A stretch of 64,000 nucleotides of DNA from Nemopilema nomurai (Eukaryota; Cnidaria; Scyphozoa; Rhizostomeae; Rhizostomatidae): contig ML133401.1 of NCBI GenBank assembly GCA_003864495.1, forward strand, positions 2,817,373 through 2,881,372, in the 5' to 3' direction. The notes beneath the pieces are model-generated. The model did not search any database, was not told the origin of the DNA, and saw nothing but the letters and a program-made list of their open reading frames with translations. This document shows, in pieces, positions 25,101 through 37,100 of this stretch (its first letter is position 1; each line of letters opens with the position of its first letter). A program made the translations under genes and the position numbers.

Positions 25101-28100
25101 TATATATGGAATTACAGAGAGCTGGCGACTCTCCCCACGCTGTGTGAAAGTTTGGTCATGCCAGGGACTCGAACCACGGACCCTTGGGTCCGCAGTCAGC
25201 GCCTCTAACCATCCTTGCATTAAACAACAAACGCCGAACGAGCGGGACCATTATTTTCGCACACTTAAAGTAATTTTCGTCTGACACTTCTCAGAATATG
25301 CAAACGTCGGAGAATGGCCGAAAGCTAAAAAAATAATTAGCCAGTTTCGGGCGATGCTTTGTGATACATTCATATTGTCATTCAGTATCATTCATATTAT
25401 ATTATAAAGTCATAAGGGTATCAGTCATAAGTAACCGATTCGAGAAACTTGATGAAACAAAACAAAACGAAGAACAAAAACGATTGATGATGGATTCAAA
25501 GAAGGACTTGTATTCTAGGCCATGCCGAATAACGCTTTTCTCCAATAGCATCTCTATTCTCCCATAGTCTCTTTTCGTTTGATACAGACACAATCTGGCA
25601 ACTCGTGGACTTCGTAAATCATCAAGTGCTCCTTGCATTTCTAGGTTTCCCAACCAATCAAAAGGATCTTGGAAAGATGGATTTATGAAGGGGAGCTGCA
25701 GGATTCTTATCACGAGGTATTGCGTTTTGCCTAGCCTTGAGACGGTACTTCAAGCTGTTGCTGTTGCTGCTGCTCTTGTTGTTGTTGTTGTTTGCTGCTA
25801 ATTTCCTGTCAAACCCTGTGCGAAATAAATGCCAGAGTCTTGTATGATTGTTTTGACTCTTTTCCGGAAGTGAAATAAGTGCTGAATTTTTGTATATCCA
25901 TTGCTTGTTGTTTTTAAATGCAATGCTGTATCTCGTGTGTGCTTTGTTTTGCTAAAAATGAAGCTATATGGATTTAAAAGTGGATTTGAACTGGATAGAA
26001 TATATTTGTAAAATTAGAAAAATTTGCATTTTAATGTTATCTTTGATACTTTGAAAGATGCTATCGATCAAAATATAAAATTTGCATCTTTGAAAGAACA
26101 CTTGTGTTTTGATGTTTTGTAATAAACTTGATCTTCAAAATAAATTTGTAGCACATTCATTTCTCCACCATTTTGTTTCCATAAAGATTATAAGCATTCG
26201 GATGTACGCAAATTTCTGTCAATCGAGACAAACTCTCAAATGCTTTCTGAATCAGGCCCAGACAATGCTGACGCTTCTGTTTTAGTTTTTCGTGGCTGCA
26301 GACCCGGCAGTTCGAAATGAAAGACTTTGGCACGAAAAATACAGTCTACGAAAGCTTATGATACCATCCTTCATACCTCGGAGCTTAGCAACAAAGGTAT
26401 TATCTTTTTCACGCATGCGTTCACTGGTGCCACGGATTGTTTGCTTCAAGTGTGTGAAACAGTTCCAAACAGCTCCGCCTGCCTCGTTTTGAATGTTTTA
26501 TACGGATGCCTATGTACAGCGGTCTGTTAATCAATGGGATGTTCATTACCGGTTGAAAGAAAAGTCTTATGGTCAGGTTTTTGACTGACAAAACGATATT
26601 TATCTGTTGCTAATAGTGATAATGAGGTTTGCTGAATATTAATGGACCATGGGACGAATATATTTTGCATTTTCATAAGTCGTGGGAAACAGGCCATCCG
26701 TTACGTCTTTGGGAACATGTTTGTGAATTGCAAATTCTTTTTGAAACGCCTCCACTTTGGAAGTTTCGATGAAGTACGCTGTTGTATTGAATTTTTGATG
26801 ATCAAAATGATTGATAAGTTTCAGCTTTGATAGGAAAAGTGGGAATGACAGAAGGGTTCGTATTGTGAAAAAGTTACCAGGACAAAATGAGTTCTAGATT
26901 TATCGAAAGGAAGTCAAATAATTATGAGAGGCAAAGTGAGGATGGAGGGAGGGGGGAGGAGACGGAATGTGTGTGGTTTGGCGCATTTGAAGAATATGGA
27001 GCGAATAATGACAAGGAAAGAAGGAAAGAACTGAATTTGATGCAACGATGCGAAAGAATATTGATAGGATAAATGAAGCTTGATATCCTTGGACGAAAGT
27101 GCTTATGCTGTAGGTTGTTGATGTGAGAGATAGAAGAGGGTTTCAAACCTTGCTAATTGTCTTTTAGTATTTGTAAATCCAAACATTTCAAGACAAATCC
27201 AGAAGAAGGCAAATTCATCTGGCCTCTGTCTTATGATCAGTTAGGCCCCTGTCGCGAAATCATCAACCCCTGGTCCGCGCGTTGTGCACTACTGCGCATG
27301 CGTACAGCTAGGAAGGAACACTGACCAGCAGTTCTGGTACCAGCATATGAAGCAGCTTGCATACTAAAAACTGCCCTCTTTTTCTCATATAGGCCAACAG
27401 CCCTGCCCCTGGACCCTTTGTCGCCAAGGCTGGCCCCCACCTTTAGCCACTTCAAATCTGGCCTCATTTGCAAAGAGTTTTGACACCCCTGCTTTAATTT
27501 AAAGTATTCGTCTTTCAGATTCTTAATATCGGCAAGTCAATAAACTTTTTACGAGTGGTCTGCAAAGACAGAGAACCTATCGGGGACCAGGCTCTGATCA
27601 ATTCCGGAAAAGACACAGGTAAGCTCATCTTGTGTATACGCATGCGTGCATTGTCACGTGGTATCCGTTGGACTGTTGATTGGCTAAGGATGTTCGAAAT
27701 GTCTTGGGCGTTTGATGATTTGAGCGAAAACGAAAAATTTTAATTGTTACATCTGATCTGGCGCTGGTCATGGCTGAATTGGGGAAACAAATTTCATTTC
27801 AACGATTGGTCTTGTTAATATCATTTCTTGTTTTCTGCAGGCTTTTCTCAAGATCTTCAAGGTTTCACTCGATCCGCCATTGAAGAAATCATAGATGTGG
27901 TGTACAAGAAGACGAGTAAAAGACTTTTGGAAGTTCTCTTCAATAAATATCAATTTCTTGACCATCTCCAGGTCAGTCTGTCTGCAGAATCATTTCTTTG
28001 GCAATCTCATTTATTTATTAGTTCTCTTTGTGCAACCAGTGAAAAACAAAGAGCCCGTATTAACACGGCCTCAATCCTTTTTTGTCACTTGAAGTCCAGT

Positions 28101-31100
28101 TGACAAGACAAACATCCACAGAATTCCACATCCCTTCTTTCGATTTCTGTCCATTGCGGCCGTTGTCAATATCTATCCGGTGGTGTGTTTAATTTTCAAT
28201 AAATTTCACGACGCAATAGGCTCTAAGGGAAAGTGTTCTTGATTATACACTTGTTGACTGTACAAATTCTCTTTCACAGGCAATGCGTCGATATCTTCTC
28301 CTTGGACAAGGTGATTTCATCCGCCATCTTATGGATTTGCTTCAGTAAGTAAAAGTTTACGTATTCAACACTTGACCGTTAGGCGCCCACAATCTCATTA
28401 CAGTCCTCGTACACTTTTACTTCTTCAAATTCGATTATCAATTTTTTAAGGAAGAAGCGATTTTTCAAAAGTCAACAAATTTAGTTCACTACGATCCTCT
28501 CACAGCCCAAAGGGTTTTCCCCTTCGTTTTCTTTGAACTCTCATTTATAATATGACGTAACGCTTGCCAGTAGTAACCGAGTTCGACCTTGGACTATTAA
28601 TAAACTTACACGTGAGCCCCCCTGTGCGTTGATAGGCCTGTCTACCTACAGCCATCGCTGTGCACTAGTGTGAGGTTGATTTGCTTGATACTGGAATTCT
28701 CGTTCAATTGACGATGGCTTCATAAATTTGCAGTCGCTCTTGCTCAAATAGGACGGGGGCAAACAGGGTGTTACGACTTCTGAATCGCCATTCCCGCCAC
28801 TGTAGTGTTTTATGGCTATTATGATACATTGTATATCCCAGACCCCTGGGTAGTGTGAGTAGCATCGAAGACTCGGGCAAAGAGAGCACGTGGTACTTTG
28901 TTTGCATTCAATCTGAGATATACGTCCATGGCGTCGAGGATAAAACAAAAAAGAAGGCGGGAGTTATAACATATCAACCTGTACCACAGTTTGATGTAAC
29001 TTGGCACTGAGTTATGATGCTGATAATTCCCTGCATTCCCAGGTCCGACTTGGCCAAGCCTGCGACTTCGCTGTACATGTACAACCTGACCGGCGTCCTT
29101 GAAGCAGCGGTGCGGGCCACCAACGCCCAGTACGATGATCCGGACATTCTCAAGCGCTTGGACTGCAGACTCTTCGAGGTTGGCCTTTAACCTTTGGACT
29201 TTAATCTTTGGACTTAAACCTTTGGACTTTAATCTTTTGGCATTCATCAGTGAGTCAAGTGAACTTATGCAACCCGAGTGAGCATTTATCTAATGGGACA
29301 CGGCTTTAAAAAGGGGACGAGAAACCGTAATGTCGAAAGGCAACTAATTTTCAGAATTTATAATTTTATGTGAACAAGTGCTTTGCGGTACAAAACTTCG
29401 CAATAGCAAGAAATAACGGGACCAGTTTTTACTAATAGAACTTTTTCGTCCGACACTCCACAGAGTATGCCAACGTTGGGAAATAAACAAATGCTGACAG
29501 AATAAATAGCCAGTTGCGGATCGAAAACACTAGAGGATGATAAGAAGAGCGCTTAATATTTAGAATAGCGCATAGTATAATCAAAGAATAGCGCATAGTG
29601 ATAATTTTTAATAATTATTCTAGTGTTTCAAAAAAATTTTACATAGCAAATTTGGACGCAGAACATTTTCGTTATCAGTTCAAGCCTACAGTGCAGACAA
29701 ATAGAAAGTGATGTACCTGTCATGGCGAAAAAACGTCTGGTGATAAACGAGCATTGCGTAGCGGTCGCTGGGAAGGCGCTTTAGTATCTGTCCCAGTGAA
29801 CTACACTTAAAAGACGCTTGTCATTGTAATTGAAGAGAAAGGCACGTGGTGTGTATAGCCTGAAGACGCCCTTACTCCCAGACGAGTAGTCAGGATCATA
29901 GCAAAGCATGGCCTAAATGCGAGTTTTCTCACGATCTAACTGCAGATAATGCTCTTACGTGCAGTTAGATTCCTGCGAAACTCTGACTCAGTTTTAGATG
30001 AGCCCTCTCTCGCGACACTCCAACCTCGTTTTTAATTAGCTTCTCATTTGGCTACGGCGCGATTAGCAATATGACTAGCAGATTAAGTACTCTCGTTTTT
30101 TAAAGATAAGGGAGCGACAGTCTTTGTAATATGAAAATAGGCCTTGATTACTTTGCGCGTGCGAAGGCGTGCGATGCGGACCGCTTTTTATCGGTTGTTT
30201 CTCATACCTGTTGTCAAGAACTGGGTGCTGCTTTTAAGGAGACCTAATTTAGCAACTTTGAGTTACCGCTGCTTTGAAAATCTTCGAAACATAAGCAATT
30301 TTAGCAAATTTTGTTGCAAATTCTTTGTTTTGCGCGTGCGATGATTAGCACGTCTTGGACAATTTGCGCGTGTGTGGGGGCGTGCGCGTATTACAAAGAC
30401 TGGAGCGACTACATGCTACTAGCTTTGGCGGAAATCTTTTCCATTGATTCCATAATAAATGTGTGAAAGTCATTCAGAAATTACACAGGTGCTTGCTTCG
30501 AAACATTGCAGGCCCTGTGATTCATTTTAATCCTAGTCTGTGGCCAAAAGTATTGCAGAAAGAAAGAATTGGAAGTGGGGCTAGCATGAGAACAAGGCTC
30601 CCATGAAAACGAAGGAAGCAAGGAAGTTGGTTTTCCTAGAAACGAGGCTAATGCCGTTTTAGAGGCTCTAGGCTTCATCATACCTATAATCGAAGGTCAC
30701 TAGGCAATTTCTCGTTCAAGTGTCTCCTTTGTGCCCTCTCAGCCCAAGTCATGCCTTGTTTTCTCCATCTTTTTACCAATTCTGTGGCTGCTGTTGAAAA
30801 GCGTGTACTGTCTCTTGAGATCGGTTAACAATAGTGTTTCGTTTCGTATTGAGGAACTTCGTAACAGCAAGGAAAGCACAAACATGATTTTCACGAAGTT
30901 AAACACTTTTTCGTCTGCACTTCAGTATGCTGATAAGAATGCAAATGCCGGGACTGACCAAAAGCTAACAATTTGTTTTTTTCAGCTTTTCTTATTTCTT
31001 TTCTATTTATTCAAAGTTAACATTTGTCCTGTTGCCTTTTAAATCAGGTTTCGCTCAGACTATTAACAGAACAAAATTATCAGCAACACTAACTCGTGTT

Positions 31101-34100
31101 GTTGAGGCTTATTTGTTTTCCAATCATTTCTACCCCAGTCACTTGTTCTAATCACGTGCATTATAGTCACCTGTGTCACAGTCACGTGCTTCCTTATCAT
31201 GTGATTCACTGTAACACGAATATTAATCACGTGTGCCTTAATCACGCGTATCTATCTTATACCCATTATATTTGTTTCTTAGATTTCACCTGGCGACTGT
31301 GGGTGGGATGTATTCAGTCTTGATTACCATGTTGATGGACCCATCAGTACCGTGAGTTTTTCCTTTATGCACAATCGGAGATATCGTTTTCACTTTTATA
31401 TAACCAAGTCAAATTTTGTTACGTGTTGCTTTGAATTGATGGCCATTTGTCCTTATTTCACCTATTTTTATTTTGTTTTCTGACTCAACCACATCCCATT
31501 CCAAAACATTTTTATTCGTTTTTCCTAGCGTCCATACCCCTATTTCTTCACTTTTTTAGCCCTCTACTCTACAATGCTTGTCAAAATTGTTGGCACACTT
31601 ACGACAATTCTTTGACTCGCGTTCACTCACCCCCCCCCCCCCCCTCCTTCGAACAATGTTGTCCTGCTGCTAAACAAAGCGTCAATTTTACACCAAACTT
31701 TCTCCCCGGATTGACTGGATGCTATACTTTGTTAGGGGGAGGTGGGAGATTAACAGCTTGTGGCGTGTCAAAGAAATGAAAAATGCAAAAACCATAGAAA
31801 ATACTGAGGTGTTCCAAGAACTTTTGGCAGGCATTGTAGTTCCATAAAATTCCCTTTGCCATGGTTTAAGCTATCCAAGTTTACTGAGTTTACTACGTGA
31901 ATGAATGATATGAAATCGATCGCTGTTCTTGTTTTCCACTATTTCTGCGTCATGCTGCTAATTCGATTGTCGCCTCTTCAGTTTTACGTAGACGAGCAAT
32001 TTCATAATTGCGAGATTGAATGCAATTTTGTCATCTAGATATTCACCCCGGATTGTATGCTGTTCTACCTAAGGATTTTCAATTTCCTTTGGAGAGCCAA
32101 GCGTATAGAGTACTGTTTAACAGAGATTTGGAAGAACCAGATGACATGGAACAAACTACTGCGTGGCATTCCAGGTGGGCTATTGATCATTGATTCATTT
32201 AAACGCTTTTCTCACATCGTCGTCATCTGTTCTAATGATAAAAATAACGATCACCTTCAATAACTTTTTATATCAAAACTGGTCTACTAACGTTACAACA
32301 GAAGGTCATTAAACTGAAACCTACCGAGCCACTGTGTTGCAATGCTTCATTGTTGCATTATTTTGATGTTTATTGCATTGATAAAGCTAGGAGTAAAAGC
32401 TATTGTTTCCCAGTTTTTACTGAGATATCAGTTAAATCAAGGTATCAATGAAGTTTTGGTAGCAATAATAAAGAGGTGTCAGCGATATGAAGCTATCCAT
32501 GATATTGGAGTATCAGTGATATTGAGGTATCAGTGAAATTGAGGTACAGTTAAAACAAGGTATCAATGAAACCAAGGTATCAATGATATCAAGGTATCAA
32601 TGAAATCAAGGTATCAATGAAATCAAGGTATCAATGAAATCAAGGTATCAATGAAATCAAGGTATCAATGAAATGAAAGTATCAATAAAGTCAAGTTATC
32701 AATAAAATCAAGGTATAAATGAAATCAAGGTATTAATGAAATCTAGGGATGTACCGGATATCCGGTAGGCCGGATAATCCGGCGCCGGATCGCTGATTTT
32801 TTTAAAATCCGGTTCCGGCCGGATTTGTTTCTGAAATCCGGCCAGCTGCCGGATTTTCCAGAAGTTTAATCATAACTAAGAAAATTTCTAGAGAAAACAA
32901 GTTATAAAAGTGTAAATACTAAGAACAACAAAAACTAAAAGCAATATAACAAACTTGAACGTAGTTTTAAAAGTTACAAAAAAGTACTTGAGTTATGTCT
33001 AAACATCGGAGAGGCTTAAAAAATTGTATTCAAATGTTTTTAAATAGCACAAGGGCAATAGTAGTGAACATTAAAATTGTTATGGAGCCTCTTAGAGTAC
33101 TCAAAATCTGACCCAATTTTTTCTTTTCTTTTAAAAAAACAATTGTGCGTATTTCCTCGAAAATGAGCCGGTTCCAAATACCAGAAATGTTTCTAGATAT
33201 CTTAGTAGACACGAGAGAAAATAGACCAACGTCGAAAACAAGCCGATACACATTGAAGCCATTGCGTTGCACACCGTTTTAAACCAGTAGAAAAACGTTC
33301 GAATCTTGTTCACGAATTGTATGATAATTAATTTTTTTGTAATAAAGCCTGGTTTCCATATAGCCGGAAAGTGACCGGCGGCAGTTTTCTGCCACTTTCT
33401 ATCTGCCATGTCCCTGGTACCGCAGCCATCGATTCAAATGGCAACGTCTGAATCTTGTTGTATCGTGCTTGAAGTATCGCGAGATAACGCTAACTGTGCC
33501 AGTAGTGTCCATACCGGGAGAGGTGTTTCGATTTAAGTTGAAATGGCCGTGGCATGCCGAGAAAATGGCTCCGGCAAGGAAACCAGGCTTAATATAAATT
33601 GAAACAGAAGTTTTAAAAGAATATCGCAGAGAAAGGCTGTTTAAAAAGTGCAGCTGCAAAAAACTTTGGAAAACCAAGTCAGACTCTCTTCATACAGTGA
33701 TTAAAAATGGATTTTCCAGAACTAAACAAGATCGACGATAAAACAAGCGCCTTGAAACAGATTTTAAATGAAAGTGCTCGTCATCACGAAACAGGAAGAC
33801 TGGATTATATAACTCACAAATTTGGTCCAGGGTTGCCAGATTGGCTTTTTAGGCCAAATTTTTCATTTTTGGTTTTTAGACTTAGATTGCCTGGAGAAAT
33901 TGTTTTTTGCTTACTACTTAAATTTGACCTTGTTGGCCTTTTCAACAGAACGTCTAAAATTAATGAGTAATTATTACATTCATGGAATAATTAGTAGTTA
34001 ACTGCAAAGTGTTAAACAAATTTCAAATTTTATCACCTAACCTAAATTTTGGAAAAAAGGGTTTTGGAAAAAAGTAAAATTCTTATCTAAGTTAAGAAAT

Positions 34101-37100
34101 TATCTAACAAGCACAAGCGTAGAAATATAACCAGTGCCTGCTCGATGGATTCTTGAGAGAGTTTTTGATATGGCCTTTTTATGAGCATTTTGGCTTAAAT
34201 TGCTCACCAGTCTAGCCTTCGTTTGTAAATTCAATCTGGCAACCCTGAATAGGTCTCTTTGATCTTCTCGCTATACATTTTTTCGCAAAGCGGCTCAAAA
34301 CTTTTTATTACTGAAAAATCCATAAATGGCCAGATTATCCGGTAAAATCCGGCCGGATATTCCACGAAGAAATCCGGTAAATCCGGTTCCGGCCGGATTC
34401 TGAAAATCCTGATCCGGTACACCCCTAATGAAATCAAGGTATCGCTGAAATCAAGGCGTCAGTGTTCTCTAAATATCATTATGATCTTACTTTTTATTCG
34501 TAGAAATCGAGCCTTTGCTACACCAGAGCAACTGCCTCGAAGCAGAAATGGTCCACTTCATCCACCAAATGCAGTACTACATTACATTTGAGGTGATTCA
34601 TTTGGCGTCTTCTTTTTATTTCTCTCCCATTATTTCTCTTCTTTGTATCAGATTATCAGCAGAGCTTTGTCGATTTCGCACGCTTTCAAGCTTACCCTTT
34701 CACACATACATATACAAGTCCATCCAAGGACGCCTGATTATGGAGATATTGTTTAATATGAGAAGCTGTAAGAAATGCTGAACATACCAAGTTTCTTATT
34801 TGTTACTAATACTTAAGGAAATATTGTCTATTTCCTGCTCTTAATCGGGATTCGAATGTTTACCCTGTAGGAGACCTTGTGTACCTAGAATGCCTTCCAA
34901 AAGTTATTGAACGCTAGTTGCTGTCGCCCCCCCCCCCTCCCACTTTCACAACAATGTTGGTAGCAATACATTACTTCCAGTAAATCTGGGGTAGAGGTTG
35001 GGCAAATAATGTCATTTCATTTACCGGCAGACAGCATTGTTGGTAAGAGAAAGAGGGATGAATGAATGCAAGTCAATGACTTGTCGTTGGTGTTCCAGCA
35101 CTCTTGACAGGCATTTTAGGTCAAAAGAGAGGAGGCGTCTTCAAGCTTGCTTTTTATATAGAGACCCGCAACGCAAGGCGAAACATTTTCACTACTGCCT
35201 AATAACAACCTTCTTAATTATGTTGCATATGCATAGATTTCTTAACTCGTCAAATAAGCTTATCATTTTCTGAATTTTAGATTACAACTTAAGTACAGAG
35301 CATATTTTAGTGCAAAACATTTCAAAACAATATGCTTATCACGAGCCCGCCATTTTAGGGGGGGGGGGGGGGGCTAGACAAGTGACATTTTTGGTACTCA
35401 TAAGTTTTTTGTGTTTAGGTTCTCGAATGCTGTTGGGAAGAGCTGCTTCGCAACGTCAAGGAAGCGAGTGACCTGGATCACGTGATTGCTGCACATGAAA
35501 CCTTTCTGGATCAGGTCATGACAAGATCTCTTCTTGATAACGAGTCAAGGGTGAGTTGTTGAATTTTTAGTCTTGAGAGCCTAATCCATAATTTCTTTCC
35601 AGTGAATAAATTTAATAAAACAGCGCAAGAGTACCTTTAAATAAATAATGAATTGTATTTTTCTGGATATCCTGAACAAGAAAACATTTTCCAACACAGA
35701 TTCAGATTTTTTGCTGTCTCGGTACCGCTGCGACAAAGTTTTGTCTAATTATAAAGTCCGATTGAGAGTTTATTCAGACTGCAACGACGAAAGCTAAATA
35801 TTGGCAAAACTAAATATAGTGAAATCCTATTGATTCTTAAGCCTGACCGGAACGGTACGGAATTTTCCATGGCACAAGAAAGCCAGCTGCTGGATATAAG
35901 GGTAGTTTTAGCTATGCATAGTTCAGTATTTTCTCAGCAAGGTGCAAGGCAAATAAAGAACAGACTGCTAGGAATTAGTAGCAGATACAACAATGACAAA
36001 TTATTGGTCTTTTGTATTTTATCCGTAAAATCAATTAGACTAATACTCTTTGCTAGTATGCAGTAGCATATATTTTCCTGCAATTATTTTGAAAATAGGA
36101 ACAGCAGGTTTCATTGACCTTCAAGGTGTGTTTACCTAAGAGTTTCTTTGCGTTTTTAAAATGCAGCTATGCGTAGTGACCTGCAGGGTCTTTTCATCAA
36201 AGTCTCTTTCTGTTTTAGGGAATGTTGACGCAGTTAAGGGCCATCTTTGACTTGATAGTGCAATTCCAAAGCACCCAGGAAATGATGTATAGCACTGCGC
36301 TAGAAGAGCTCAAAGCGAGGCAGAGACTGGACGAGATTGTGAAGGCAAGAACAAACAAAGTGAGTATGTGTGTCCGTGTGCGTGGCCATCGATTGATTGA
36401 TGACACAGATTAATGTATGACGTCATCAAGTCGATCAAACGATGCCGATAGCAATCAATAACTGATTTTTCAATAACTGAAAATGGTTTAGCATTATTTA
36501 TTCAGTATGGCTTATAATAATAACTCAAAAATGGATTCTGATAATAGTTTAGCGTTAATTATCTATAATGGCTTATAGTTATGGCTTAAGAAAGGATTTG
36601 CTTTAACAAGTTTGTTCCTCCCTCTGAAAAAATGAGGACAATTTTTTGCTGATGAATCCCTTCTGTTTTTCCACGCTTACGTCTTTAAGGTAGCTTCATT
36701 ACTAGAAGCTATTTGTACTGCTCTTGCTTAAATGTAGTCTATGTGGAAATTTGGTGATTTGCTCATTAGGTGGTACAGTGAAACTGGCCTGACTCAAACT
36801 CTGCTGTCGACAAGAAAGTTTTTTCTTCATAAGAAAGATTATTTGTTCTAGTTACAGAGTTCCTCTCTTTGCTCTGTAATTGTTATGAACATTGTGCGTA
36901 AATTGTCAGTCCAAGACAAGGTTTCCAATATTCATGTGTCTCTGTAAATGAATCCTGTCAACACAGACTTTCCTTTGCGTTGGCGAAGTTGCAGCACGAG
37001 TCGTTCCTTGCTGTTGCACCGCTTTCAATTAGGCCCTTTTCTTCCATTCCGGAACTTGATAAGTTGCAGCCAGCGACACCCGCTAACGTATTAAGGCAAT

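Larger units (their letters stand above)
32744..34427. mobile_element. hAT-like non-autonomous element, host of two nested insertions
   Basis: Ends TAGGGATGTACCGGAT on the left and, reverse complemented, TAGGGGTGTACCGGAT on the right. An 8-bp duplication ATGAAATC lies on both sides (32736-32743 and 34428-34435), as for hAT elements, although the same octamer occurs in the minisatellite unit into which it inserted. Both subterminal regions are packed with ATCCGG/CCGGAT motifs. Minus its two inserts it is about 1.0 kb, and no transposase is recognisable. Confidence 0.85.
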
